Origin: Pseudomonadota bacterium
GTDB taxonomy: Bacteria > Pseudomonadota > Gammaproteobacteria > Xanthomonadales > Rhodanobacteraceae
Length of the DNA stretch: 64,000 nt
Reading direction: 5' to 3'
Assembly (NCBI GenBank): GCA_023388255.1
Contig: JAEWGO010000021.1
Coordinates: 124,001 to 188,000 of the forward strand
The position numbers and the translations under genes were made by a program. The notes below the pieces were generated by a model, which was given only the letters and a program-made list of their open reading frames with translations, was not told the DNA's origin and did no database searches. Below are positions 1-8,453 of this stretch, in pieces. The first letter of the stretch is position 1; each line of letters begins with the position of its first letter.

Positions 1-171
1 CTGGCCGACAGTGCCGCCGCTGGACGCGAGCTTGCAGAAGCCGACGAACGCCGAATCGCGCTTGCGAGCGCTGTTGTTCGAGTCGGCGCCGACTCCGACG
101 CCAAAGAGCGAGCGCTGATCGCTGCGTACGAGGGTGTGCGCGCTGCCGTGAATGGAGCGCCGGGAAGGTGA
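1..171 (+). CDS. C-terminal end of a lysis-like (possible Rz-type) phage protein, partial
   Basis: An open frame runs from the window edge to TGA at 169-171 and encodes 56 residues, mostly charged and alanine-rich helix (near GRELAEADERR) ending in NGAPGR. The position directly before terminase small subunit and the helical, charged character fit an Rz-like spanin or another lysis-cassette protein, but no diagnostic motif is visible in this fragment. The terminase start codon GTG at 168 overlaps its stop, which supports it being a real translated gene in the same operon. Function is inferred from position only. Confidence 0.45.
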   Translation: MADSAAAGRELAEADERRIALASAVVRVGADSDAKERALIAAYEGVRAAVNGAPGR

Positions 172-554
172 GGGAACTCTCGCCCCGCCAGCTCGCGTTC
201 GCTGCTGCCTATGCCAAGCATGGGGTGGCTGAGCGTGCTGCTGTGGAGGCTGGTTACGGCAAGCGGACTGCGCGCGCTCAGGGATCGCGCTTGTTGACAA
301 ATGCGGACATCGTTGCCGAGCTTGGGCGCCTTGTCCGCAGCACTGAAAGCGCCACCATCGCCGATGCAGTCGAGCGCAAGACGTTCCTGACCACCACGTT
401 GCGCGATGCCGAAGGCGACATGAAGGATCGCCTAAAGGCCTGCGAGCTGCTCGGCAAGATGGAAGGCGACTTCCTCGAGCGCCGCGAGCTGACTGGCAAG
501 GACGGCGCGCCATTGCAGCCGGCGGTCATCGAGTATGTTCGCCGTGAGCCATGA
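168..554 (+). CDS. Phage terminase small subunit
   Basis: Encodes 128 residues. The N-terminal part reads as the usual small-terminase helix-turn-helix (LSPRQLAFAAAYAKHGVAERAAVEAGYG, residues about 4-31), which recognises the packaging site on phage DNA and recruits the large subunit. The rest is helical and may form the oligomeric ring. The GTG start overlaps the stop of the upstream gene. The 3' end overlaps the large-subunit start, the usual translational coupling of this pair. Length and order match the family. Confidence 0.85.
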   Translation: MRELSPRQLAFAAAYAKHGVAERAAVEAGYGKRTARAQGSRLLTNADIVAELGRLVRSTESATIADAVERKTFLTTTLRDAEGDMKDRLKACELLGKMEGDFLERRELTGKDGAPLQPAVIEYVRREP

Positions 555-1785
555 CCGCATCCGCGTCGAGCTGTCGCCGGAGCAATTCGAGTTCGTCCAG
601 GCGAACGACCCCTATCCGTGCTTCTGTGGCGGATTCGGCAGCGGCAAGACGTACGCAGCCGTCCATCGTGCCATCGCGCGCAAGCTCCAGTACCCGGCGC
701 AGTCGGTCGCGTACTACCTGCCGACCTACGACCTGGTGCGCACGATCGCTTTCCCTCGCTTCGCCGAAGCCCTCGACGAGCTTCGCTTGCCGTGCACGCC
801 CAACCGTGCCGAGAACGTCATGCGCGTGGCCGGATACGGCCAGATCATCTTCCGCACGATGGACACGCCGGAGCGCATCGTCGGTTACGAGGTCGCCGAC
901 TCCTTGGTCGACGAGCTCGACACGCTCAAGCCCGAGCAGGCGCGCGAGGTGTGGAACAAGATCATCGCGCGCAATCGCCAGAAGAAGCCTGACGGCTCGA
1001 CCAACACGGTCGGCGTCGCGACCACTCCCGAAGGATTCCGATTTGTCTACGATCGCTGGCAACGCAATCCGGCGGCCGGCTATCGACTCATCAAGGCGCG
1101 CACTGAGAGCAATGCTGCGCATCTTCCGGCGGACTACGTCCAGAACCTGCGCGCTAGCTATCCGGCGAACCTGCTCGCGGCATACCTCGACGGCGAGTTC
1201 GTCAATCTCGCCAGCGGCAACGTGTATCCGGGCTTCGATCGGAACGCCGTGCACATGCCAGCGGTTGCCAAGCCGGGCGAGGCGCTCCACATCGGAATGG
1301 ACTTCAACGTCATGAACATGACCGCGGTCGTGTCCGTGATCCGCGACGACCTGCCTTTCACGGTGGCAGAGCACACCGGCGTGCGCGACACACCAACGAT
1401 GGCGGCCCTGCTGCAGGATCGTCATGCCGGCCACAGCATCACGGTCTATCCCGATGCCAGCGGCGCGAGCCGCAAGAGCGTGAACGCGCAGGAATCGGAC
1501 ATCGCCCTGCTCAAGCAGGCCGGGTTCGTCGTTCGCGTCAATCCGAGCAATCCGGCTGTGCGCGACCGCGTCAACGCGGTGAACGCGATTCTGCCGCGCT
1601 GGCGCATCAACACCGACGCTTGCCCGCACTTGGTCGAGGCCCTCGAGCAGCAGGCCTACGACCGCAATGGCGAGCCGAGCAAGAGCGGCGGCCACGATCA
1701 CGCCTGCGATGCCGCCGGCTACTTCATCGCGCAGCGCTGGCCGATCCAGTGCCGCCGCGCCACCGCCACAACCCTGAGGATCTGA
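535..1785 (+). CDS. Phage terminase large subunit (ATPase and nuclease)
   Basis: Encodes 416 residues and is the DNA-packaging motor. A Walker A loop GGFGSGKT is at residues 32-39 and a Walker B segment VDELD at about 125-129. The C-terminal RNase-H-like nuclease shows candidate metal-binding acids at D256 (in GMDFN), D307 (in YPDASG) and the GGHDHACDAAG segment near 386-395. The ATG at 535 lies inside the small-subunit gene; an in-frame GTG at 544 is an equally possible start. The gene ends two bases before the portal start. Confidence 0.92.
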   Translation: MFAVSHDRIRVELSPEQFEFVQANDPYPCFCGGFGSGKTYAAVHRAIARKLQYPAQSVAYYLPTYDLVRTIAFPRFAEALDELRLPCTPNRAENVMRVAGYGQIIFRTMDTPERIVGYEVADSLVDELDTLKPEQAREVWNKIIARNRQKKPDGSTNTVGVATTPEGFRFVYDRWQRNPAAGYRLIKARTESNAAHLPADYVQNLRASYPANLLAAYLDGEFVNLASGNVYPGFDRNAVHMPAVAKPGEALHIGMDFNVMNMTAVVSVIRDDLPFTVAEHTGVRDTPTMAALLQDRHAGHSITVYPDASGASRKSVNAQESDIALLKQAGFVVRVNPSNPAVRDRVNAVNAILPRWRINTDACPHLVEALEQQAYDRNGEPSKSGGHDHACDAAGYFIAQRWPIQCRRATATTLRI

Positions 1786-1787
1786 TC

Positions 1788-3137
1788 ATGGCCATGCAGG
1801 TCAACACGCCAGCGCCGCAGGTCGCCGCCATGCAGACCGACTGGCAGCTTGTCGACGACCTGCTCGGCGGCACCAAGGCGATGCGCGCCGCCGGCGATCG
1901 ACACCTTCCGAAGCGCCCGCTCGAAGAAGTCACGGACTACGCCGCGCGCCTGTCTGCTGCCACGTTGCTGCCGGCATTCGCCGAAACGGTCAAGCGCATG
2001 GTCGGCCGCGTGTTCGCCGAGCCGATGCTGATCGGCGAAGACGTTCCTAAGTGGATCGACGGAGAGGTATTGCCAGACGTCGATCGACAGGGCCGCAATC
2101 TGCACGTGTTTGCGCGCGAATGGTTCGCCGAGGCGCTCGGCTACGGCCTGTCGCACTGCATCGTCGAATCGCCGCGCGCGGAAGGCGTGCGCACACAGGC
2201 GGATCAGCGCCGCGCCGGGCTGCGGCCGTACCTGATCCATGTCCATCCGCGCCGCGTGCTGGGCTGGAAGGAGCGCGATGGGAGGCTGGTGCAGGTGCGT
2301 ATCCGGTTCGATCGCACGGTCGACGACGGTGAGTTCGGCGAGAAGACGGTCGAGCAGGTGCGCGTCTACGAACCCGGCCGCGTGCGCACGTACGAGCAAG
2401 GCGCGCGCGATGGCGCGTGGGTGCAGGTCGATGATGTGCCGACGGACCTGCAGCGCATCCCGCTGATCACGCTCTACACCGCGCGCACCGGCATGCTCAC
2501 AGCAACGCCGCCACTGCGCGAGCTGGCGCACCTCAACGCCAAGCACTGGCGCATGCAGTCTGGCACCGACACGCTGATCGACACGGCCAGCGTGCCGATC
2601 CTGTCGATCAGCGGCGTGCAGGAAAGCGACGATATCGTCATCGGCGCCAAGCATGCCGTTCGACTGCCGCAAGGCGCGACGATGCAGTACGTCGAGCACA
2701 CCGGTGCTGCAATCGACGCCGGACGGCGCGCACTGACTGACCTGGTCGAGGACATGCGGCGCGCTGGCGCGAAGCTGCTGCAGCCAGCCGACGCGGCGAA
2801 GACCGCGACCGAAGCACGCGAGGACGCCGCCGGCGACAACAGCGAGCTCGGCGGCATGGCGACGCAGCTGCAGGACACGCTCGTCGACGTACTCGATCTC
2901 ATTGCCGAGTACCGCGGCGAGGCCAAGGGCGGCACGGTCACCGTACGCGCAAACCTCGACCCCGATCCGACCCCGGCGGACACGCTGACGGCACTGATCG
3001 GCCTGCGCAATGCGGGCGCACTGTCGGATGAAACCTTGTTCGCCGAGGCACAGCGTCGTGGCCTCGTCGCTGGCGACATCCCGTGGGCGGATGAGGCCGC
3101 GCGCATCGCGTCGCAGGGCATGCCGCTGGCCGCGTGA
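1788..3137 (+). CDS. Phage portal protein (DUF4055-like)
   Basis: Encodes 449 residues. The N-terminal pattern (DWQLVDDLLGGTKAMRAAG, then RHLPKRPLEEVTDYAARLSAATLLPAFAETVKRMVGRVF) is typical of the DUF4055 portal family, the dodecameric ring at one capsid vertex through which DNA enters and leaves. A GAGGA ribosome site precedes the ATG at 1788. The gene sits between terminase and the minor head gene as expected. The next gene starts at a GTG two bases after its TGA. Confidence 0.85.
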   Translation: MAMQVNTPAPQVAAMQTDWQLVDDLLGGTKAMRAAGDRHLPKRPLEEVTDYAARLSAATLLPAFAETVKRMVGRVFAEPMLIGEDVPKWIDGEVLPDVDRQGRNLHVFAREWFAEALGYGLSHCIVESPRAEGVRTQADQRRAGLRPYLIHVHPRRVLGWKERDGRLVQVRIRFDRTVDDGEFGEKTVEQVRVYEPGRVRTYEQGARDGAWVQVDDVPTDLQRIPLITLYTARTGMLTATPPLRELAHLNAKHWRMQSGTDTLIDTASVPILSISGVQESDDIVIGAKHAVRLPQGATMQYVEHTGAAIDAGRRALTDLVEDMRRAGAKLLQPADAAKTATEAREDAAGDNSELGGMATQLQDTLVDVLDLIAEYRGEAKGGTVTVRANLDPDPTPADTLTALIGLRNAGALSDETLFAEAQRRGLVAGDIPWADEAARIASQGMPLAA

Positions 3138-3138
3138 C

Positions 3139-4521
3139 GTGCCGACAGAACGGCAAATCGTCGACGCCTACACGCGCCGCGCGCTGCTGCTGCTGCGCGT
3201 CGCGCGAGGGATCGCAGCAGACAACGACAAGGAACTGCGAGCGCTGGCCAATGATCTGCGCGCGGCAATTGTCGGCGCCGACCTGTCGGCACTCGGCCGG
3301 CGCGACCTGTCGGCGCTGCTGCGCACTCTTGGCGACGCCATCGAAGCGCGTTACGCAGCGATCTCCATCCACAGTGCGGCCTCGCTGGCTCAGCTCGCCG
3401 CCATCGAATCGGCGTGGGCAACGCGGGTTGGCGAGTTGTCGCGCCCTGCGGGCGCCGGTGCGATCGATGTGGCTGCGTCCGACGCGCTGGTGCTCGGACT
3501 CCCGGCTGTGAGGCATTGGGAGAGACAGGCATCGAACCTGTCGGATCGAGTCGCCGCCACCCTGCGCACAGCGATCGCCACAACGCTTCCTGCGGCAGAC
3601 CTGATCGCGTCCATCGTCGGCGCAGGCCCACGCGGGCGCGAACGCGGCGGCCTGATGGAAGGTGCGCGCCAGCAGGCGGAGACGCTGGCGGACACCACCG
3701 CGCACGCCGTCGCGTACGCGGGCCGCGTAGCAGCATGGAAGGCCGGCGGCGTGAACGCGCTGAAGTGGCATTCGATCCTCGACAGCCGCACCACGATCAA
3801 CTGCGCCACGCGCTCAGGAAAGCTCTACGACCTCGACTTCCAGCCGGTCGGGCACGACATCCCGATGGGCACGCCGCCGCCGGCGCACTGGAATTGCCGG
3901 TCGATCCTGGTGGGCATGAAGTACCCGGACGGCCAGATACCGGCCGACGGGCAGGATCCCTACAGCGAATCGCTTGATGCATGGCTGAAGCGCCAGCCCG
4001 AGGCGGCGCAGGACGAACTGCTCGGTCCGACGCGCGCCGCAATGTGGCGCGCCGGCGCACTCGACACGCGCGGATTGCTTGGCAGGGGCGGGGAGACGCT
4101 GAGCGTACGCGCCCTGGTCGACATGCGTATCACTCCGGAAACGCAGATTGCGTTGTGGTGGGCGCGTCCGAGGGGCGATTTGGTTGCGGTGCGCGTGCCA
4201 GACGAGCTGCAATCGGCAATGGCTGCCTCATCGAATGAAGCGATTCTGACGAGCTACTTCCGCAAGAAACAGCTCGCGAATCATCCGGAAATGGATACGG
4301 AGGTCTACACCCGGTTGCCGTCGTTGCTGGGGAATCCCGCTGTAGCAGTGCGGCAGGGACGCAATGACGTCTTGGTTATCGACGATGACGGCAGGAAACT
4401 GCTCGTCGTCATGCGTCCAGATTCAGTCGGAAGAATTCTCGTGCGCAGCGTGCACTACATCCGCGAACGCGAGTTCAGCAAGTTGCGTGACTTGCAGCCA
4501 ATATTCGGCGAGTGGGACTGA
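3139..4521 (+). CDS. Mu-F-type minor head protein with C-terminal PBECR-like nuclease domain
   Basis: Encodes 460 residues from the GTG at 3139, chosen because upstream starts lie inside the portal gene. Residues about 200-260 hold the Mu gpF/SPP1 gp7 head-morphogenesis signature (KWHSILDSRTTINCATRSGK, then PPPAHWNCRS). After a linker, residues about 345-455 (near YFRKKQLANHPEMDTEVY, LVVMRPDSVGRILVRSVHYI) resemble the phage Barnase-EndoU-ColicinE5/D-RelE (PBECR) class of nuclease-like domains known as C-terminal fusions on Mu-F proteins. The head domain is confident. The nuclease assignment is pattern recognition, and catalytic residues are not proven. Confidence 0.8.
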   Translation: MPTERQIVDAYTRRALLLLRVARGIAADNDKELRALANDLRAAIVGADLSALGRRDLSALLRTLGDAIEARYAAISIHSAASLAQLAAIESAWATRVGELSRPAGAGAIDVAASDALVLGLPAVRHWERQASNLSDRVAATLRTAIATTLPAADLIASIVGAGPRGRERGGLMEGARQQAETLADTTAHAVAYAGRVAAWKAGGVNALKWHSILDSRTTINCATRSGKLYDLDFQPVGHDIPMGTPPPAHWNCRSILVGMKYPDGQIPADGQDPYSESLDAWLKRQPEAAQDELLGPTRAAMWRAGALDTRGLLGRGGETLSVRALVDMRITPETQIALWWARPRGDLVAVRVPDELQSAMAASSNEAILTSYFRKKQLANHPEMDTEVYTRLPSLLGNPAVAVRQGRNDVLVIDDDGRKLLVVMRPDSVGRILVRSVHYIREREFSKLRDLQPIFGEWD

Positions 4522-4528
4522 AAAAAGC

Positions 4529-4551
4529 GGGGCCGCTCGCGAGGCGGCCCC
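4529..4551. terminator. GC-rich hairpin after the minor head gene
   Basis: An 8-bp perfect stem (GGGGCCGC at 4529-4536 with GCGGCCCC at 4544-4551) and 7-base loop directly follow the stop at 4519-4521. Six A precede it, giving a T-run only on the minus strand. On the plus strand it has no T-tract and may act as a weak or attenuating terminator. Confidence 0.45.
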
Positions 4552-4711
4552 ATTGCTGGCGTGACGGACTCCAACACCCCGTCAACGGTACATGTCGGCT
4601 CGCGTGCGCCCAAGCCCGGAAGGCTCTGGAGAATTTGCCGCCAGCGCAATCATCGTAGCACCAGGAAGTGAATCGCGCACGAATGCGGCGCGGCTCGCCG
4701 TTCCTGCGTCG

Positions 4712-4759
4712 GGTGGTAAGTCGCTGCCATTTCTTGTTACCACCCCCTCCCTCCACGCT
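4712..4759 (+). repeat. Copy 1 of a phage repeat element GGTGGTAA-N17-TTACCACC-N9-CACGCT
   Basis: GGTGGTAA (4712-4719) and its exact inverted partner TTACCACC (4737-4744) are separated by 17 bases and followed after 9 bases by CACGCT (4754-4759). The same arms, spacings and CACGCT recur at 18149-18206, and a variant lies at 18242-18296. It lies in the 322-base gap (4522-4843) before the scaffold and coat genes, which otherwise holds only the hairpin at 4529 and no convincing gene. Role unknown; a phage regulatory site or RNA stem is inferred. Confidence 0.7.
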
Positions 4760-4843
4760 TCACCTCGTAGCTCGATCGCGGATGCGCGCGGGCGCCAAAC
4801 GGCCAGATGGCCGCACATGGGCGGATGCCCGCACGAGGATTCC

Positions 4844-5605
4844 ATGAAGCTCAAAACGACCGAAATCGACGGCAAGACGTATGCGGTTCTTCAGGACGGC
4901 ATGCCCGTCTACGTGCACGACGATGGCAAGGAAGCGCCTTTCGACGCATCCGCCACCGTCTCCACGATCCGCGCACGCAATGCCGAGGCGAAGACCAACC
5001 GCGAACGCGCCGAGACGGCGGAAGCCGCGCTCAAGGCGTTCGAGGGTGTCGATGCCGAGGCCGCACGCAAGGCCATCGAAACGGTCGGCAAGCTCGATCA
5101 GAAGAAGCTCATCGACGCGGGGCAGGTCGATGCCGCAGTCGCGGCGGCGCTCAAGCCGGTGCAGGACAAGTTCGACGCCGAGGCCAAGCGGGCCGCGACG
5201 CTGGAGCAGCAGCTGCACAGCGAGATCGTCGGCGGGTCGTTTGCCCGTTCGAAGTTCATCGCCGAAAAGCTCGCGATTCCAGCCGACATGGTGCAGGCCG
5301 CATTCGGCAATCGGTTTGAGATCGCCGAAGGGAAGCTCAAGGCGACGGGCGTAGACGGCAATCCGGTGTTCAGCCGGAAGAATCCGGGCGCGCCAGCCGA
5401 CTTCGACGAAGCGCTGGAAATCCTCGTGGACCAGTACCCGCACAAGGACTCGATCCTGAAGGCGGATCAGAAAGGCGGCTCCGGCGCGCCAGCTAATAGC
5501 GGCGGTCAGAGCGGCAAGCAATCCATCAATCGAGCTGCATTCGAGGCGCTTGAGCCGTCCGGCCGAAGCGACTTTATCTCGAAGGGCGGCGTGGTCACCG
5601 ACTAG
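4844..5605 (+). CDS. Phage capsid scaffolding-like protein
   Basis: Encodes 253 residues from the ATG at 4844, preceded by GAGG; longer reading frames upstream would run over the repeat element. The protein is acidic and strongly helical, with a coiled-coil middle (TNRERAETAEAALKAFEG and following) and a flexible Gly/Ser/Gln-rich tail, the usual build of scaffolding proteins that guide coat assembly and are then released. Position immediately before the coat gene supports this. No protease motif seen. Confidence 0.7.
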   Translation: MKLKTTEIDGKTYAVLQDGMPVYVHDDGKEAPFDASATVSTIRARNAEAKTNRERAETAEAALKAFEGVDAEAARKAIETVGKLDQKKLIDAGQVDAAVAAALKPVQDKFDAEAKRAATLEQQLHSEIVGGSFARSKFIAEKLAIPADMVQAAFGNRFEIAEGKLKATGVDGNPVFSRKNPGAPADFDEALEILVDQYPHKDSILKADQKGGSGAPANSGGQSGKQSINRAAFEALEPSGRSDFISKGGVVTD

Positions 5606-5625
5606 TCGACGCGAGGTTCATCAGT

Positions 5626-6774
5626 ATGGCTAACACCCTCACCGGCATCATCCCCACCCTCTACGAGGCGCTCAACACCATTTCGCGCGAAATGGTCGGC
5701 ATGATCCCGGCCGTTCGCCGTGACAGCAATGCCGAGCGCGCCGCTGTCGGCCAGACCGTGCGCGTACCGCTCGGCGAATCCGGCGCCCTGGAAGACATCA
5801 CGCCCGGCGTGACGCCGGCAAACAGCGGCGATACGACCGTCGGCTATACGGACATCACGATCACGAAGTCCAAGGCGGCGCCCGTTCGCTGGAACGGCGA
5901 GGAACAGCGCGCGGTCGGCACGGCTGGCGTCTACAACCAGGTTCTCGCCGACCAGTTCACTGATGCGATGCGCAAACTGGTCAATGCAGTCGAGATCGAT
6001 TTGGCGACAGCCGGAAAGGTTGGCGCCTCCCGCGCATACGGCACCGCTGGCACTGCGCCTTTCGGCACCGCGGGCGACCTGTCCGACGTGGCGGGCGTCC
6101 TGCAGATTCTGGAAGACAACGGCGCCCCGAAGACCGACCTGCAGCTCGCGCTCGGCTCGATGGCGATGGCCAACCTCCGCGGCAAACAGTCCGTGTTGTT
6201 CAAGGTCAACGAGGCCGGCAGCTCCGACATGCTGCGCAACGGCATGACCGATCGCCTGCAGGGCTTCGCGCTCCGCAACTCGGCCGGCATCGTGACGCAT
6301 ACCGCCGGCACCGGCGCGGGCTACGTTACGAGCGGCTCGACCGCGGTCGGCGTCGGCAGCGTCGCGCTGGTCACCGGCACCGGCACCGTGCTTGCTGGCG
6401 ATGTTGTGACGTTCGCCGCGGATGCCGCGCGCAAGTATGTCGTCGGCACCGGCGTGACCGCGCCGGGCACGATCACGCTGAACAAGCCCGGCGCGCGCAT
6501 CGTCATCCCGACCGCAAATGCGTTGACCGTTGGCGGTAGCTACACGCCGAACCTCGCGTTCTCGCGCAATGCAATCGTTCTGGCGGCGCGCGCCCCCGCA
6601 GTCCCGACCGGCGGCGACTCGGCGGATGACGCCATGACGCTGACCGATCCGCTGACCGGCATCACGTTCGAGGTGCGCGTGTACCGCCAGTACCGTCAGG
6701 TCAAGTACGAAGTGTGCTTGGCGTGGGGCTGCTCGGCGATCAAGCCGGAGCACATCGCGACCCTCATTGGCTGA
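5626..6774 (+). CDS. Major capsid protein, P22 coat-like
   Basis: Encodes 382 residues. The start MANTLTGIIPTLYEALNTISREMVGMIPAV and the following VRVPLG..., W-NGEEQ segments match the P22 gene-5 type coat protein (HK97 fold). Residues about 230-300, rich in Gly, Thr and Val (near VALVTGTGTVLAGDVVTFAAD), would be the telokin-like insertion domain of this family. It forms the capsid lattice around the scaffold. A strong hairpin lies 8 bases after the stop. Confidence 0.85.
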   Translation: MANTLTGIIPTLYEALNTISREMVGMIPAVRRDSNAERAAVGQTVRVPLGESGALEDITPGVTPANSGDTTVGYTDITITKSKAAPVRWNGEEQRAVGTAGVYNQVLADQFTDAMRKLVNAVEIDLATAGKVGASRAYGTAGTAPFGTAGDLSDVAGVLQILEDNGAPKTDLQLALGSMAMANLRGKQSVLFKVNEAGSSDMLRNGMTDRLQGFALRNSAGIVTHTAGTGAGYVTSGSTAVGVGSVALVTGTGTVLAGDVVTFAADAARKYVVGTGVTAPGTITLNKPGARIVIPTANALTVGGSYTPNLAFSRNAIVLAARAPAVPTGGDSADDAMTLTDPLTGITFEVRVYRQYRQVKYEVCLAWGCSAIKPEHIATLIG

Positions 6775-6781
6775 CCTTGAT

Positions 6782-6810
6782 AGCGCCCGAAGCAGACCGC
6801 TTCGGGCGCT
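6782..6810 (+). terminator. Perfect 12-bp hairpin after the coat gene (no T-tract)
   Basis: AGCGCCCGAAGC (6782-6793) pairs exactly with GCTTCGGGCGCT (6799-6810) around a 5-base loop. No T-run follows, so full termination is unlikely; mRNA 3'-end protection or partial attenuation is more plausible. The loop-plus-right-arm sequence (6791-6809, 19 bases) is repeated exactly inside the next gene at 6863-6881. Confidence 0.55.
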
Positions 6811-6822
6811 GCGGAGAAGATC

Positions 6823-6981
6823 ATGGCTACACCCAAGAAGACGCAACAGAACGAGACGTCGGAGCAGACCGCTTCGGGCGCCGATGAACATTTGATCGCG
6901 ATGCGTAAGGGTGGTGAGACGCTCGACGTGCATCCGTCGTGCGTTGACGCGCACAAAGCCGCGGGCTGGGTCGAGGGCTGA
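6823..6981 (+). CDS. Small phage protein between coat and connector genes
   Basis: Encodes 52 residues beginning MATPKKTQQNE after a GGAGA ribosome site. The C-terminal part, MRKGGETLDVHPSCVDAHKAAGW, is a short pattern often seen in small proteins encoded after phage coat genes, whose role is not established. Its middle codons overlap a 19-base exact copy of part of the upstream hairpin, so part of the protein may have arisen by local duplication. Confidence 0.65.
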   Translation: MATPKKTQQNETSEQTASGADEHLIAMRKGGETLDVHPSCVDAHKAAGWVEG

Positions 6982-6983
6982 CC

Positions 6984-7181
6984 GTGACGACCACTGTGCG
7001 CATCACCCACGGCTCGCCGGGCGGCGACAAGCAGATCCACGCGATCCCTGTCGACGCTGGCACGGGCGAGTCGAATGGGAATCCGGGCGTCTACATCGAA
7101 CCGGGCCGATACGCCGACCTGCTGGTGCATGGCGGCCAGTGTATCCGTGTGTCCGAAGTCCAGCCCGAGGCGCAGGGCTGA
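6984..7181 (+). CDS. Small conserved phage head-region protein
   Basis: Encodes 65 residues from the GTG at 6984, two bases after the previous stop. The sequence (TTTVRITHGSPGG, then ESNGNPGVYIEPGRYADLLVHGGQCIRVSEVQP) looks like a compact beta-rich protein. It is sandwiched tightly between head genes with start and stop nearly touching neighbours, which supports expression as part of the head operon. I do not recognise a function; a head decoration or stabilising role is only a guess. Confidence 0.65.
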   Translation: MTTTVRITHGSPGGDKQIHAIPVDAGTGESNGNPGVYIEPGRYADLLVHGGQCIRVSEVQPEAQG

Positions 7182-7183
7182 CG

Positions 7184-7660
7184 ATGGCGCTCATCGTCGA
7201 AAATGGCACCGGCAAGCCCGACGCGGACAGCTATGTCTCCGTCGCGGACGCCAGCGCCTATCACTCGGCGATGGGCAACCTCGCGTGGGCCGATCTCGAT
7301 GTGCTGGTCATGGAAGCGGCCTTGCGCCGCGCGACGCAGTACCTCGACACGCGGCATCAGTTCGCCGGCGATCCGCTGACCAGCACGCAGGCGCTGGCAT
7401 GGCCGCGTGACGTCGCGCCATGGCCGGTCAAGCGCGTGCAGGATGCGTGCTGCGAACTCGCCCTGCGGGCATCCACCGGCGCTCTGTACGCCGACCAGGG
7501 CGATGCGCCCGTCACCGAGGAAACCGTCGGCCCGATCACCGTGAAATACGGAGCAGGGCAGAACGGTGGTCAGACGCGCTTCGCCGTCGTCGATGATCTC
7601 CTGCGCGGGCTGCTGCGCGTCTCCGGCCGCATGACGCTCCGCTTGGAGCGCGCCTCGTGA
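7184..7660 (+). CDS. DnaT-like family head-completion/connector protein
   Basis: Encodes 158 residues. The pattern MALIVENGTGKPDADSYVS, then AALRRATQYLD, ALAWPR and ELALRA, then VTEETVGPITVKYG is that of the phage family named DnaT-like in Pfam. It lies after coat genes and is generally taken to be a head-tail connector adaptor; the DnaT name does not imply replication function here. The next gene overlaps its stop by 4 bases. Confidence 0.75.
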   Translation: MALIVENGTGKPDADSYVSVADASAYHSAMGNLAWADLDVLVMEAALRRATQYLDTRHQFAGDPLTSTQALAWPRDVAPWPVKRVQDACCELALRASTGALYADQGDAPVTEETVGPITVKYGAGQNGGQTRFAVVDDLLRGLLRVSGRMTLRLERAS

Positions 7661-7989
7661 CCGGATTCAACTATGCGCGCATCGCTGCATCGGCGGGTCG
7701 GCTGCTCGAACGCTTCGGGCAGGTGATGACGTTCTCGCGCACTGCGCCGGATGGCGCCGTCAGCACGTTCACGGCTGTCGCGGTGGTCGCAGCGACCGTC
7801 AAGCACGCGCTTGGCGATTCCGGCATTGCCGTCGGCGACGACAAGCTGCTGGTCGACGCGACCGTGAAGCCCGAAGCCGGCGATCGCGTCGCCTACAACG
7901 GTGGATCACGCGTCATCGTGGATCCGGTCGTCACACTCAATCCGGCCGGCACCCGCGTACTGGTCGAGTGCTACGCGAGGGCGGGCTGA
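7657..7989 (+). CDS. Head closure/neck-like protein
   Basis: Encodes 110 residues from the GTG at 7657, overlapping the previous stop. Small beta-rich protein (near FGQVMTFSRTAPDGAVSTFTAV, DATVKPEAGDRVAYNGGSRVIVDPV), the usual look of the SPP1 gp16-type stopper that seals the portal after packaging. Identification rests on size, order and pattern, not on a strong motif. Its TGA overlaps the next ATG. Confidence 0.65.
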   Translation: MTGFNYARIAASAGRLLERFGQVMTFSRTAPDGAVSTFTAVAVVAATVKHALGDSGIAVGDDKLLVDATVKPEAGDRVAYNGGSRVIVDPVVTLNPAGTRVLVECYARAG

Positions 7990-8453
7990 TGACGACGTTC
8001 TCCGTCGCCCTCGACGACGCCAAGGCGCGCGCGATGCTTGATCGCGTCGCCAAGGTCGGGTCGGGCGCGAAGACGATGCGCGCCGTGTCGCTCGTGCTGC
8101 GCAACCTCACCCATGAGGCGTTTCGCGATGGCGCGGCGAACTGGCCGCCGCTGTCGCCGGCTACGCTCGCGGCACGTGCGCGCAAGGGAAATCACAGCAA
8201 ACAGCCACTGATCGCCACCGGCGCGATGTACGCCAGTATCGAAGCTAGCAACACCGACACAGAAGCCAGTGTCTCCGTTGGCGATGGCCTCCCCGACGCG
8301 CGCGCTTGGTACAACCAGTTCGGCACGTTGCGCGCGCCGGCGCGCCCATTCCTGCCGATCACCAACTTCGGCACGCCGAACCCGACGCAAGCGTGGCTCG
8401 ATGCGGTGATGGAGCCGGTACGCAAGGAAATGGCGGAGGCCGTCGAGGCATGA
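7989..8453 (+). CDS. Phage virion morphogenesis / tail completion protein
   Basis: Encodes 154 residues from the ATG at 7989 (TGATG overlap with the previous gene). The motif run WPPLSPATLAARARKG, then LIATGAMYASIEAS and W-YNQFGTLRAPARPFLPIT is characteristic of the phage virion morphogenesis/tail completion family (PF05069-like), which builds the joint between head and tail. Gene order (between stopper and terminator) fits. Overlaps the next gene by ATGA. Confidence 0.75.
   Translation: MTTFSVALDDAKARAMLDRVAKVGSGAKTMRAVSLVLRNLTHEAFRDGAANWPPLSPATLAARARKGNHSKQPLIATGAMYASIEASNTDTEASVSVGDGLPDARAWYNQFGTLRAPARPFLPITNFGTPNPTQAWLDAVMEPVRKEMAEAVEA

Noticed and set aside
526..1701. Long minus-strand open frame opposite the terminase gene
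   Set aside because: Arg/His/Leu-rich shadow of a GC-rich gene with clear terminase motifs on the plus strand.
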